Source: CAYQTL01 sp964420405 (GTDB lineage: Bacteria; Acidobacteriota; Thermoanaerobaculia; Thermoanaerobaculales; Sulfomarinibacteraceae). From it: a stretch of 64,000 nucleotides of DNA. A model generated the notes under the pieces. It was not told where the DNA came from and did not search any database. It saw only the letters and a list, made by a program, of their open reading frames with translations. The position numbers were made by a program, and so were the translations under genes. Where the stretch lies: the NCBI GenBank assembly GCA_964420405.1, contig CAYQTL010000015.1:1-64000 (forward strand), given 5' to 3'. Shown here piece by piece: positions 44,759-53,427 of this stretch (position 1 is its first letter; every line of letters begins with the position of its first letter).

Positions 44759-47700
44759 CTACCGGGGACGGTCCCATTCCGGAAACCGCCCCGGGGTCCA
44801 GGGGGCGCCGGCCCGCTCGAGGCGCCGCTCGAGGGACGCGAGGCGCTCCTCCACCAGCTCGCGCAGGGCGGCCAGGTTGTCGGCGAACGCCTCCGCCGCC
44901 CAGCGGTACCCCTGGCGCTCGGTGGCGGTGGGCGCGGCGGTGGTCAACCACTGGTTCGAGCTGATGCGGCCGACCCTCTGCGAGATCGAAGGCGACGAAG
45001 GCTCGTTCCGTCGCCGCCGGGTCGCATCGCCCTCCAGCTCGAGCAGCAGGTCCTGGAGCCCGGACTCGATGGACGCCAGCTCCGCCAGCTCCCCGATGTC
45101 CGCCGCGGGCGTGTCGAGGATCGTCTGCCGCAGCAGGTCGATCCGCTCGGACACCGCCTCCGCCACCTCGAGTGCGCCGTCCACCGCCCGCTGCAGGCGG
45201 GCCACCTCGAGCCGGAACGCCATCGTCGCCTCGGGGTCGTCGTCGGGCAGCGTCGCGCCGCCGAGGTCGATCACCGCGAGCTCCCGCGGTCCCGCCAGGG
45301 CGGTGACCTCGCCGTCGACCTCCTGCTCGAGGGTGACCGAGTAGCCGCCGGGCAGCACCAGCGGACCGACGTCCGGCATCCCCCACGGCGGCGGCTCGGG
45401 GTGCTCGAGCCGGGTCGGCGCCACCGGCGGCAGCCGCAGGTCCCAGGCGACCCGGTGCAGGCCCGCTTCGCGAGGGCCGGTGACCCGCCGCACCACGCCG
45501 CCGTCGGCGTCGCGCACCGTCAGCAGGATGCGGGGCTCGCGCTCCTCGTCCTCCTCGCGCAGCTCCTCGATGTCCGGGTAGGGCGGTGTGGCGGCGCTCT
45601 CCCCGGCTGCCTTCTCGGCCTCGATCCGGCGCTCCTGGCGGGTCTCGAGCCCGTCCCGCAGGACGTAGGTGAACACCGCGCCGAACGGCGGGTTGGGCGC
45701 GACGAAGTAGCTGTCGCCCTGCATCGCCTTGGACCGCGTGGGCAGGCCGAGGCGGCTGGTCTCGACGTACCGCAGCGCGTCCTCCACGGGCATCAGCAGG
45801 GCCGCGTTCTCCGCCACCGCCCGCTCGCTGAGCTCGCGCAGCGGCGTGTAGTCGTCGAGCACCCAGAACCCGCGGCCGAAGGTCGCCAGCACGAGGTCGT
45901 TCTCGCGCCGCTGTATGGCCAGGTCACGGACTGCGATCGTCGGCAGGCCGCCCTCCATCGGCAGCCAGCGCGCGCCGCCGTCGAGCGTCACCCACAGGCC
46001 GAGCTCCGAGCCGAGAAACAGCAGCTCCGGAACCTCGTGGTCCTCGGCGAGCGCCCACACGATCTCGCGGTCGGGCAGGTCGCCGCGGATCGAGGTCCAG
46101 CTGCGGCCGCGGTCGGTGCTCTTGAGCACGTACGGCGTGAAGTCGCCCATCTTGTGGTTGGAGAACGCGGCGTAGACCGTGTCCCCGTCGTGCAGCGACG
46201 CCTCGATCCGGCTGACGTAGCTGCGCTCCGGCACGCCCGGGAACCTCTCCTCGCGCCGCCAGCTCTCGCCGCCGTCGGGGGACACCCAGATCAGCCCGTC
46301 GTCGGTGCCGACGTACAGCAGCCCCTCCACCACCGGCGACTCGGCGAGAGCCACCGCGTTGCCGTAGAACGACGTCGAGCCGCTCTTGTGGACCGCGTCG
46401 GGCCCCCAGACCCGGCCCATCACCTCCAGCTCGTCGCGGTCGATCCCCCGGGACAGGTCGCCGCTGACGGCGCGCCACGAGGTGCCGCGGTCGTCGGAGC
46501 GGTACAGCCGCTGGGCCGCGAAGTACAGCCGGGTGTGGGCGTGGGGGCTGATGATCAGGGGCGCGTCCCAGTTCCACCGGTGGGGCTCGTCCCCGGGCGC
46601 CTCCTGGGGCTGGATGTCGACCATCTCGCCGGTGGCCCGGTCGTACCGCACGAGCCCGCCGTACTGGTACTGGCTGTAGACGACGTCGGGGTCCTCCGGG
46701 TCGACGCGGGTCTGGAAGCCGTCGCCGAACACGGTGACGAACCAGTCCTCGTTGGTGATCCCGCCCGGATTGCGGGTGCGGCTCGGCCCGCCCCAGGTGG
46801 CGTTGTCCTGGGTGCCGCCGTAGACGAAGTAGAACGGCGCGGAGGTGTCGACCGCGACCCGGTAGAACTGGGTCACGGGCAGGTTCGGCAGGAAGCGCCA
46901 GGTGGCGCCACGGTCCCGGCTCACGTACAGGCCGCCGTCCGAGCCCGCGATCAGGTGGCGGGGGTCGTCGGGGTCGATCCACAGGGCGTGGTTGTCGACG
47001 TGCTTGAACTGCTCGCCCACCTTCTCCCAGGTCGCGCCGCCGTCGGTGGTGACCTGCAGCCAGACGTCCATCGAGTACACCCGGTCGACGTCGGCCGGGT
47101 CGCAGAACAGCTCGTTGTAGTAGTCGCCGCCGGCCGCGTAGTCGGAGCGCTTCGTCCAGCTCCGTCCGCGGTCGGTCGACCGGAAGACCCCGCCGGCGTC
47201 GCGCTGGGCGTCGACGATGGCGTACAGCACGTCGGGGTCGGCCGGCGACTGGCACAGGCCGATCCGGCCCATGTCCACCGTCGGCAGGCCCTGCTCGATC
47301 TCGGTCCAGCTCTCGCCGCCGTCGGTGGAGCGGTACAGGCCGCTCTCGGGGCCGCCGTTGATCAGCGTCCAGACGTGGCGCCGGCGTTGGTAGGCGGTGG
47401 CGTACATGACGTCCGGGTCCTCGAGGTCGAGCCGGACCTCGGCGAAGCCGGTGTCGTCGGAGACGTGCAGCGTGCGCTCCCAGGTCTCGCCGCCGTCGGT
47501 GGAGCGGTACAGGCCGCGGTCGCCGCCCGGGCGCCACAGCGGCCCCATCGACGCCACCCACACCACGTCCGAGTCCCGCGGGTCGACGGCGATCATGCCG
47601 ATGTGCTCGGACTCGGGCAGGCCGACGTTTTCGAAGGTCGTGCCGCCGTCCACCGATCTGTAGACGCCGTCGCCGAACGACACCGAGCGCTGCGAGTTGT

Positions 47701-48052
47701 TCTCCCCGGAGCCGACCCATACCACGTTGGGGTCGTTCGGGTCGAGGGTCACGCAGCCGACCGAGTACGAGCCGGCGTCGTCGAGCACGGGCTCGAAGGT
47801 GGTGCCGGCGTTGGTGGTGCGCCACACGCCTCCCGACGCGACCGCCACGAACCAGCGGGCGGGATCGGTCGGGTCCACCGCGATGTCCCCGATCCGTCCC
47901 GACGCGAGCCCGGGTCCGAGCTCCCGCAGCTCGAGCCCGGCGAGCAGCTCGGCGTCGAGGAGCGGCACGTCGGCGTCGTCGGACGCGACCCCGGGCGCGG
48001 CGGCGAGAAGGGTGAGCAGGATCGTGGCGGCGACGGCGGACGTCGAGCGCAT
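44759..48052 (-). CDS. Secreted sortilin/BNR-repeat beta-propeller protein
   Basis: 1097 aa. Signal peptide 1-23 (AVAATILLTLLAAAPGVAS). Many BNR/Asp-box turns, each S.DGG.TW or near (GVYRSVDGGTTFENV, GLYRSTDGGETWERT, GLYRSTDGGESWTEI, VFRSTDRGRSWTKR, LYVSRDRGATWRFL, LYRSDDRGTSWRAV, IWVSPDGGESWRRE), forming two propellers as in sortilin-like VPS10/photosystem-II-assembly-factor relatives. About 830-960 is a beta-sandwich (LTVRDADGGVVRRVTGP); the last 120 residues are helical. No sialidase catalytic set is visible, so it is more likely a binding or scaffold protein. Start ATG with GGAGGTG. Confidence 0.82.
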   Translation of the reverse strand: MRSTSAVAATILLTLLAAAPGVASDDADVPLLDAELLAGLELRELGPGLASGRIGDIAVDPTDPARWFVAVASGGVWRTTNAGTTFEPVLDDAGSYSVGCVTLDPNDPNVVWVGSGENNSQRSVSFGDGVYRSVDGGTTFENVGLPESEHIGMIAVDPRDSDVVWVASMGPLWRPGGDRGLYRSTDGGETWERTLHVSDDTGFAEVRLDLEDPDVMYATAYQRRRHVWTLINGGPESGLYRSTDGGESWTEIEQGLPTVDMGRIGLCQSPADPDVLYAIVDAQRDAGGVFRSTDRGRSWTKRSDYAAGGDYYNELFCDPADVDRVYSMDVWLQVTTDGGATWEKVGEQFKHVDNHALWIDPDDPRHLIAGSDGGLYVSRDRGATWRFLPNLPVTQFYRVAVDTSAPFYFVYGGTQDNATWGGPSRTRNPGGITNEDWFVTVFGDGFQTRVDPEDPDVVYSQYQYGGLVRYDRATGEMVDIQPQEAPGDEPHRWNWDAPLIISPHAHTRLYFAAQRLYRSDDRGTSWRAVSGDLSRGIDRDELEVMGRVWGPDAVHKSGSTSFYGNAVALAESPVVEGLLYVGTDDGLIWVSPDGGESWRREERFPGVPERSYVSRIEASLHDGDTVYAAFSNHKMGDFTPYVLKSTDRGRSWTSIRGDLPDREIVWALAEDHEVPELLFLGSELGLWVTLDGGARWLPMEGGLPTIAVRDLAIQRRENDLVLATFGRGFWVLDDYTPLRELSERAVAENAALLMPVEDALRYVETSRLGLPTRSKAMQGDSYFVAPNPPFGAVFTYVLRDGLETRQERRIEAEKAAGESAATPPYPDIEELREEDEEREPRILLTVRDADGGVVRRVTGPREAGLHRVAWDLRLPPVAPTRLEHPEPPPWGMPDVGPLVLPGGYSVTLEQEVDGEVTALAGPRELAVIDLGGATLPDDDPEATMAFRLEVARLQRAVDGALEVAEAVSERIDLLRQTILDTPAADIGELAELASIESGLQDLLLELEGDATRRRRNEPSSPSISQRVGRISSNQWLTTAAPTATERQGYRWAAEAFADNLAALRELVEERLASLERRLERAGAPWTPGRFPEWDRPR

Positions 48053-48104
48053 GACGGCACCTCCGGTCCGGAATCGTACCGGAGTTCGCTCAGGTGGTGC
48101 GGCG

Positions 48105-48440
48105 CTCGACCGGCGTCCGCGTCCGTCGCGCGCACGGGGGCGGATGCGGGAGGCCGACTGCGGTCGCCGGCGGGCTGCTGCCGGCCCTGACGCTGCCGCT
48201 GTCACCTGACCCTGGGCCTGCCCCGGTCCGTGCCCCTGTCCCTGCCGTCGCATCGGACACGGACGCGGACGCGGGAGGGGGGCGAGCGCCTCGGTTCCGA
48301 TCCCGATCCCGATCCCCATCCCGACGGGTGCGGTGGTCCGACCGCGAGGACCGACCGGCTGCCGCCGTCGCTGCCCCTTTCCGCTGCATCGGGTACGGAC
48401 GCGGACACGGACGCGGACGCGGCACGCCAGCCGGGAACGG
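48105..48440. repeat. Dispersed intergenic repeat, two copies (H1, H2) plus GATCCC tract
   Basis: The largest gene-free gap (48053-48479). H1 is near 48230-48290 (CCCTGTCCCTGCCGTCGCA, then CGGACACGGACGCGGACGCG). A GATCCCGATCCCGATCCCC tract follows at 48296-48318, and H2 is near 48380-48424 (CCGCTGCATCGGGTACGGAC, then GGACACGGACGCGGACGCGG). Apparent open frames here are low-complexity Arg/Asp repeats and not genes. Confidence 0.65.
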
Positions 48441-48479
48441 CGGAGGCTCCGCCGGCGTTGCGGGCATCGGGAGGCGGTC

Positions 48480-48836
48480 GTGAGCTACATGTTCTACAAG
48501 GTGCTCCACGTGGTCGCGGTGCTGTTCCTGTTCACGGCGCTCGGCGGCCTGGCGGTGGGCTCCGCAGCCCGCAGCGACCGGTTGCGGAAGGCGGCGATGG
48601 CGGTCCACGGCGTGTCGCTGGCGGTCCTGCTGGTGGCCGGCTTCGGGCTGCTGGCGAGGCTCGGGTTCATGTCCCAGATCCCGCTGTGGGCGTGGCTGAA
48701 GATCGTCATCTGGCTGCTGCTGGCGCTGGCGGTGGTGGCGCTCAGGCGGCGCCCGCAGTGGGCCGCAGGCCTGTGGGTGGCGATGCCGGTGCTCGGCGGC
48801 CTCGCCGCGTGGCTGGCGATCGCCAAGCCGTTCTGA
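48480..48836 (+). CDS. Small four-helix membrane protein, unknown function
   Basis: 118 aa with four TM helices: YKVLHVVAVLFLFTALGGLAVG, AVHGVSLAVLLVAGFGLLARLG, WAWLKIVIWLLLALAVVAL and LWVAMPVLGGLAAWLAIA. The opening YMFYKVLHVVAVLFLF, with a Lys and His in helix 1, recalls SirB-like and related small membrane proteins, but the family is not certain. GTG start with GGGAGGC just upstream. It is isolated between the repeat gap and the convergent dioxygenase gene. Confidence 0.6.
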   Translation: MSYMFYKVLHVVAVLFLFTALGGLAVGSAARSDRLRKAAMAVHGVSLAVLLVAGFGLLARLGFMSQIPLWAWLKIVIWLLLALAVVALRRRPQWAAGLWVAMPVLGGLAAWLAIAKPF

Positions 48837-48922
48837 GGGCGGGCGCGCGAGCGTCCGTCACCTGTCGGCGCGGCGAGCCGACCACGCCCGGTTGTCCCCG
48901 CTGCCACCTCCGCGGCGGCGGG

Positions 48923-50227
48923 TCACTCGGCGCCCGCGACCGGGGACGGGTCGCACCGGAATGGAGGCTTGTCGGCGGTGACGATCCGCGAGGCGATCGC
49001 GCGCAGCGGCGCCGGCTCGAACATGGCCGGCAGCGGCAGCGCCAACCCGTGCCGGGCGCGCAGGACCCCGATCACCTGCAGTGCGGCGACGGAGTCCCCA
49101 CCGATCTGGAGGAAGAGGTCGTCGGCCGTCGCGGGAGCGCCGTCGAGCACCTGCGTGACCGCCCGCAGGAGGGCGTCCACCAGCTCGTCCGACGCGGCCT
49201 CCGGTGCGACGGTGTCCGGCGTCGTCGGGCCGAGGGACGCCGGCGCGCCTGCGGCCTCGTCGTCGCGGATCAGAGGCGCCAGGTCGCTCCACCGGATCGG
49301 CTGTCCCATCGCCACGGCCACCGAGCGCTCCCCGCAGTACGGCTCGCGGCCGTGGGCGACCTGGAGGTTGTCCACCAGCAGCAGGTCCCCCGGCCGCCAG
49401 TCGAACGCCACCGTCTCGGCCCGGTAGGCCTCCCGGAGCAGGTCGACGACGTCGTCGGCGATCGGCGTGCCGTCGCCGTAGGTGGTGGTGTGGGGCAGCG
49501 ACTCCGGGCCCATCTCCCGCTCGATGGTTCGCCGCAGCTCCGCCGGCAGCGAGCTGGCGTGCAGCGCGACGGCGTGGTTCAGCCACGCCGGCAGGCCGGA
49601 CCGTGGATGGCGCGCCACCGCGGGTCGCACCTGGACCGTCCGCAGCCGGTCGCCGCCGCACCACTCCCAGCCGATGCCCCGCTCGCGGCAGTGCCGCTCG
49701 AGGGCGTCCCTCTCCGTCACCCCGAACGCCTTCTGCCACGTCATCCCGGGGCCGAAGCCGAACGCCCGCAGGTACCGCACCCCAAGGCGCTCGAACGGCT
49801 CCCGGACCGCCGGGTCGATCCTCCGGTACACGCGGACGACGTCGGTCAGCGGCGTGCAACCTCCCTCGTCGGCGGGCCGCGCGCACCAGAACAGCAACCG
49901 CGCCGGCACCTCCGCGGCGAACGAGGCCTCGTTGTGGGCCGGGATCGTGAGGTGCGCCGGCGCGTCGGTGGAGGTCAGCACCCGCCCGGCCAGCACCGAG
50001 CGGGGGGTCGCCCGGTCGTCGTAGTCGGCCAGCGCGCCGAGCAGCACCATCGCGATCCGCTCGAGCTCGTCCGGACCCCCGATGCGCAGGCCGCGGACCA
50101 GCACCGCGCCGTGCTCCTCGAGAAGCGCGTCGAGCCGGCGTCGCTCGGTGGCCGCGAACACCAGCGGGTCGGCGTCGTGGGGGCCGGCGGTCACCGTTGC
50201 GGGCGGGGGGCTGGCGGCGCTCTCCAT
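48923..50227 (-). CDS. TauD/TfdA-family dioxygenase fused to a carrier-protein (PP-binding) domain
   Basis: 434 aa. About 20-320 is a TauD-like Fe(II)/2-oxoglutarate oxygenase: His98 and Glu100 in IPAHNEASF (HxE variant of the usual HxD) and distal His292 in DNLQVAHGREPY; the 2OG-binding Arg lies soon after. About 345-425 is a phosphopantetheine-binding domain with attachment Ser378 in LQIGGDSVAALQVIG. Such fusions tailor amino acids held on a carrier in NRPS-like pathways, yet no adenylation or condensation gene is in this window. Start ATG with GAGGAGG. Divergent from the regulator that heads the BMC operon. Confidence 0.85.
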   Translation of the reverse strand: MESAASPPPATVTAGPHDADPLVFAATERRRLDALLEEHGAVLVRGLRIGGPDELERIAMVLLGALADYDDRATPRSVLAGRVLTSTDAPAHLTIPAHNEASFAAEVPARLLFWCARPADEGGCTPLTDVVRVYRRIDPAVREPFERLGVRYLRAFGFGPGMTWQKAFGVTERDALERHCRERGIGWEWCGGDRLRTVQVRPAVARHPRSGLPAWLNHAVALHASSLPAELRRTIEREMGPESLPHTTTYGDGTPIADDVVDLLREAYRAETVAFDWRPGDLLLVDNLQVAHGREPYCGERSVAVAMGQPIRWSDLAPLIRDDEAAGAPASLGPTTPDTVAPEAASDELVDALLRAVTQVLDGAPATADDLFLQIGGDSVAALQVIGVLRARHGLALPLPAMFEPAPLRAIASRIVTADKPPFRCDPSPVAGAE

Positions 50228-50318
50228 GGGGCCTCCTCGAGGCGGACGACGGTCGCGTCCGGCCAACCGTGGAGGGGGCGCGGAGATTTCGACTTCGATC
50301 GGCGAAGCGGTGGCAGCC

Positions 50319-50347
50319 TTGACACCGTCGGACCCTGCGTCTAACTT
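50319..50347 (+). promoter_or_regulatory. Promoter at the head of the regulator/BMC operon
   Basis: TTGACA at 50319-50324, exactly 17 nt, TAACTT at 50342-50347. Transcription should begin near 50354, inside the first operator. Confidence 0.6.
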
Positions 50348-50361
50348 TGAGTGGTGAAGTT
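50343..50361. promoter_or_regulatory. Operator 1 for the winged-helix regulator
   Basis: AACTTTGAGTGGTGAAGTT has 5-nt inverted ends and its right half TGAAGT is identical to operator 2. It overlaps the -10 box. Confidence 0.5.
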
Positions 50362-50396
50362 GCACTGACGGGGAACTCGTCGTCTGACGCGGAAAA

Positions 50397-50413
50397 ACTT
50401 CATTGAATGAAGT
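50397..50413. promoter_or_regulatory. Operator 2 overlapping the regulator start codon
   Basis: ACTTCATT-G-AATGAAGT is a perfect 8+1+8 palindrome. It contains the ATG at 50407. Its centre is 53 nt (about five helix turns) from that of operator 1, so two dimers would bind the same DNA face. Confidence 0.65.
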
Positions 50414-50772
50414 CATGCGACCTCGATCCGGTGCTCGTCGCGCCCTCCCGGCTGGCGATCCTGCTCACGCTGGCGGGAGGCGGCGACTGGAGCTTCACGT
50501 CGCTGCGCGACGGGACCGGGATCGCGGACGGCAACCTGCATGTCCAGACGCGGCGACTGGAGGACGCCGGCTACCTCCGCCGGGAGACGGCCACCGACGG
50601 CGGCAGACGGGTGACCCTGTTCCGCCTGACGGCCGCGGGGCGCGCCGCCCTCCAGCGGCATGCGCGCCAGGTGGCGGAGTCTCTCGACGGAGCGGGCGGT
50701 GCGCGCCCGCCGCGGAGCCGGCGGCGCCGGGGAGAGCTCGACCCGCGGTCGGACGCGTCGAGGGTGTGGTGA
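50407..50772 (+). CDS. Winged-helix transcriptional regulator (MarR/HTH_34-like)
   Basis: 121 aa. LDPVLVAPSRLAILLTL, then FTSLRDGTGIADGNLHVQTRRLEDAGYLRRET (recognition helix about 40-60) and the wing DGGRRVTLFRLTAAGRAALQRH. This is the short MarR-related form that reads TDGNLxxHLxxLE. The C-terminal 30 residues are Arg-rich and unstructured. No ribosome site: the ATG lies within the palindromic operator, implying autoregulation. Only 31 nt separate it from the RpiB-DeoC gene, so it most likely heads and controls the BMC operon. The effector is unknown; a deoxy-sugar or aldehyde-pathway metabolite would fit the context. Confidence 0.8.
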   Translation: MKSCDLDPVLVAPSRLAILLTLAGGGDWSFTSLRDGTGIADGNLHVQTRRLEDAGYLRRETATDGGRRVTLFRLTAAGRAALQRHARQVAESLDGAGGARPPRSRRRRGELDPRSDASRVW

Positions 50773-50803
50773 CGGGGGGACGGGGGATGGAGCGGACGGG
50801 GCG

Positions 50804-52138
50804 ATGAGGATCGCGATCGGCGCCGACCATGGCGGGTACGAGCTCAAGCAGCGGCTCGCGGGCTGGCTGCAGGAGCACGGCCACGAGGTACGCGACGTGG
50901 GGACCGACTCGGCGGAGGCGGTCGACTACCCGGTGTTCGCGCGGAGGGTCGCCGAGGCGGTGGCGTCGGGGCAGGCCGAGCGCGGGATCATGGTGGACGG
51001 TGCCGGCATCGGCTCGTGCATGGCCGCCAACAAGGTCTCCGGCGTCCGGGCGGCGATGGCGTACGACCTGTCGAGCGCCCGCAACGCCCGCGAGCACAAC
51101 GACGCCAACCTGCTGACCCTCGGGGCCGGCCTGATCGGCGGCAGCCTCGCGATCCAGATCGTGGACACGTTCCTCGCGACCGAGTGCTCCGAGCCGCGCC
51201 ACCGGCGGCGGGTCGGGATGATCGAGCAGCCGGCCACCCCGGCGGCGCCGCGGCCGACCCCCGCCGGCCTCGCCGACGTGTCCGACGCCGATCTCGAGCG
51301 GATCGTGGCGCGGCTCGAGCGCCTGATCGGCGGCGGCGGCGGACTCGCGGGGGCGTTCCACGGCGATCCCGCGGTCGGCGCCGACCCGGAGGTCGCGCGC
51401 CGGTTCCTGGAGCTCGGGGCGGGCGCCCTGACCGCCGGCCCGGGCTCGCCCGGCCACCTGCCCGGGGACATCGCCCGCTTCATCGACCACACCATCCTCA
51501 AGGCCGACGCCACCGAGGAGATGATCCGGAAGGTGGTCGAGGAGGCCCGCGAGTTCGAGTTCCGCTCGGTCTGCGTCAACCCGTGCTGGGTCAAGCTGGT
51601 GGCCGACGGGCTGCGGGGCACCCGGGTCCTGACCTGCTCGGTGGTCGGCTTCCCGCTCGGCGCGTCGACCCCCGAGATCAAGGGGATGGAGACCCGCCGC
51701 GCGATCCGGGACGGCGCGAAGGAGATCGACATGGTGCTCAACATCGGGCGCCTGAAGAGCGGCGACGACGACGAGGTGCTGCGGGACATCCGTGCGGTGA
51801 CCGAGGCGTGCCGGGACGGCAGCGCCGTCAGCAAGGTGATCATCGAGACGGCGCTGCTGACCCGCGAGGAGAAGGTGCGGGCGTGCGAGCTGTCGCGGCG
51901 GGCGAGGGCCGACTTCGTCAAGACCTCGACCGGGTTCTCGTCGGGGGGCGCGACCGCCGAGGACGTGGCGCTGATGGCGTCGGTCGTGCGCGGGGCGGGC
52001 ATGGAGGTGAAGGCCTCCGGCGGCATCCGCTCGTTCGCCGACGCGAAGCGGATGATCGACGCCGGCGCGACCCGGATCGGCGCGTCGGCAAGCATCGCGA
52101 TCGTCCAACAGGCCCAGCAGGTGACGGTGAGCCCGTGA
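50804..52138 (+). CDS. RpiB-like isomerase fused to deoxyribose-phosphate aldolase (DeoC), BMC core enzyme
   Basis: 444 aa, two enzymes in one chain. Residues 1-145 are RpiB-like (IGADHGGYELK with His9, GAGIGSCMAANKVSGVRAA, REHNDANLLTLGAG with His98). The Cys expected in the IxxCGTG position is Asp65 here and a Cys sits at 72. Residues 157-177 form an amphipathic helix (DVSDADLERIVARLERLIGG) resembling an encapsulation peptide. Residues 222-444 are DeoC: IDHTILK, Schiff-base Lys373 in FVKTSTGF and Lys403 in VKASGGIR. DeoC splits 2-deoxyribose-5-phosphate into glyceraldehyde-3-phosphate and acetaldehyde. The acetaldehyde would feed the aldehyde dehydrogenase three genes on. The isomerase substrate in this setting is unclear. 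Confidence 0.9.
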   Translation: MRIAIGADHGGYELKQRLAGWLQEHGHEVRDVGTDSAEAVDYPVFARRVAEAVASGQAERGIMVDGAGIGSCMAANKVSGVRAAMAYDLSSARNAREHNDANLLTLGAGLIGGSLAIQIVDTFLATECSEPRHRRRVGMIEQPATPAAPRPTPAGLADVSDADLERIVARLERLIGGGGGLAGAFHGDPAVGADPEVARRFLELGAGALTAGPGSPGHLPGDIARFIDHTILKADATEEMIRKVVEEAREFEFRSVCVNPCWVKLVADGLRGTRVLTCSVVGFPLGASTPEIKGMETRRAIRDGAKEIDMVLNIGRLKSGDDDEVLRDIRAVTEACRDGSAVSKVIIETALLTREEKVRACELSRRARADFVKTSTGFSSGGATAEDVALMASVVRGAGMEVKASGGIRSFADAKRMIDAGATRIGASASIAIVQQAQQVTVSP

Positions 52139-52157
52139 CGGGCGCCGGGGAGGAGCC

Positions 52158-52805
52158 GTGGTCGACCTGAGAGCGTACTGCGTGATCGACAGCCTGCAGC
52201 CCCAGTTCGCCTCGTTCCAGGCGAGCGTGTCCCAGGGCTACCTGCCGCGGGTCGGCCAGGCGGCGCTGTTCGTCGAGATCGCGCCCGGCATCGAGATCAA
52301 CCGGATCACCGACATCGCGCTGAAGTCCACCGACGTCACCCCCGGGATGCAGATCGTCGAGCGGCTGTTCGGGATGCTCGAGGTGCACTCCGACAGCCAG
52401 GCGGACGTCCGTCAGGCAGGTCACGCGATCCTCGACGCGCTCGGCCTCGACGAGTCCGAGCGGATCAAGCCGCGGATCGTGTCCGACCAGGTAGTGCGGC
52501 ACCTCGACGACCACCAGTGCATGCTCATCAACCGCACCCGTCACGGCAACATGATCCTGGCCGGCCAGACCCTGTTCGTGCTCGAGTGCGAGCCGGCCGC
52601 GTACGCCGCCCTCGCCGCCAACGAGGCGGAGAAGGCGGCCCACATCAACATCCTCGAGGTGCGGGCGTTCGGCAGCTTCGGGCGGGTCTACATCGGCGGC
52701 GAGGAGCGCGACGTGGAGGTCGCGCGGCCGGCCGCGGTGGCGGCGCTCGAGGCGCTCGAGGGCCGCGCGCCGGACGACGGGGGCAGGCGCGCCCGGCGCG
52801 GCTGA
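52158..52805 (+). CDS. BMC-T trimeric shell protein (single-disc type)
   Basis: 215 aa tandem BMC-domain protein. Strongly like the Haliangium ochraceum BMC-T1 shell protein as I remember it: LRAYCVIDSLQPQFASF, GYLPRVGQAALFVEIAPGIEINRITDIALKSTDV, MQIVERLFGMLEVH, RIKPRIVSDQVVRHLDDHQCMLINRTRHGNMILAGQTLFVLE, AYAALAANEAEKAAHINI and GSFGRVYIGG. Forms pseudohexameric tiles in the shell facets. GTG start with GAGGAG. The C-terminal Arg-rich tail is extra. Confidence 0.92.
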   Translation: MVDLRAYCVIDSLQPQFASFQASVSQGYLPRVGQAALFVEIAPGIEINRITDIALKSTDVTPGMQIVERLFGMLEVHSDSQADVRQAGHAILDALGLDESERIKPRIVSDQVVRHLDDHQCMLINRTRHGNMILAGQTLFVLECEPAAYAALAANEAEKAAHINILEVRAFGSFGRVYIGGEERDVEVARPAAVAALEALEGRAPDDGGRRARRG

Positions 52806-52840
52806 CGCCGCGTGCGGACCGCAGGGCCGAAGGAGGCGAC

Positions 52841-53128
52841 ATGTCCGATGCGCTGGGAATGATCGAGTGCCGCAGCTTCGCGGCGACGGTGGAGGCGGCC
52901 GACGCCATGGTCAAGGCGGCGCGGGTCGAGCTGGTCGGGTACGAGAAGACCGGCGGCGGCTACACGACCGCGGTCGTGCGCGGCGACGTCGCCGCGGTCA
53001 AGGCGGCCTGCGACGCCGGCAGCACCGCCGCCAACCGGGTCGGCGAGGTGGTCGCGGTCCATGTCATCGCGCGCCCCCACGCCAACGTCGACGCGGTCAT
53101 CCCTCTCGGCCGCCAGAACGGGTCCTGA
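52841..53128 (+). CDS. BMC-H hexameric shell protein
   Basis: 95 aa, the standard single-BMC-domain size. ALGMIECRSFAATVEAADAMVKAARVELVGYEKTGGGYTTAVVRGDVAAVKAACDAG is the canonical fold; TGGGYT around residues 37-42 lines the hexamer pore. Main facet protein of the shell. AAGGAGG ribosome site, the strongest in the operon, fitting high expression. Stop overlaps the next start (TGATG). Confidence 0.95.
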   Translation: MSDALGMIECRSFAATVEAADAMVKAARVELVGYEKTGGGYTTAVVRGDVAAVKAACDAGSTAANRVGEVVAVHVIARPHANVDAVIPLGRQNGS

Positions 53129-53427
53129 TGCAGCTGGCCAGGGTTCTCGGCCGGGTGGTCGCGAGCCGCAAGGACGACCGTCTCGAGGGGTTCACGCTGC
53201 TGCTGCTCGGGCAGGCCGGACCCGACGGCGAGCTGACCGGCCCGGTGGTGGTCGCGGCGGACGTGGTCGGCGCCGGTGAGGGCGAGTACGTGCTCTACGC
53301 GTCGGGATCGTCGGCCCGCCAGACCCGTGCCACCGACGGCCGGCCGGTGGACGCGGTCGTGATGGCGATCGTCGACAGCTGGGACGTGGACGGCGAGCCG
53401 CGGTACGTCAAGGGCGAGCAGCCGTGA
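53128..53427 (+). CDS. BMC-P pentameric vertex protein (EutN/CcmL family), copy 1
   Basis: 99 aa. Starts MQLARVLGRVVASRKDDRLEGFTLLLLG and ends AVVMAIVDSWDV; the GAGEGEYVLYASGSSARQT turn is diagnostic of the EutN/CcmL fold. Pentamers cap the shell vertices. Overlaps both neighbours (TGATG before, GTGA after), so it is translationally coupled inside the operon. Confidence 0.93.
   Translation: MQLARVLGRVVASRKDDRLEGFTLLLLGQAGPDGELTGPVVVAADVVGAGEGEYVLYASGSSARQTRATDGRPVDAVVMAIVDSWDVDGEPRYVKGEQP

Noticed and set aside
48094..48483. Open frame of 129 codons in the largest gap
   Set aside because: Its translation is made of repeat-derived Arg/Gly/Asp strings from the GGACGC and GATCCC tracts.
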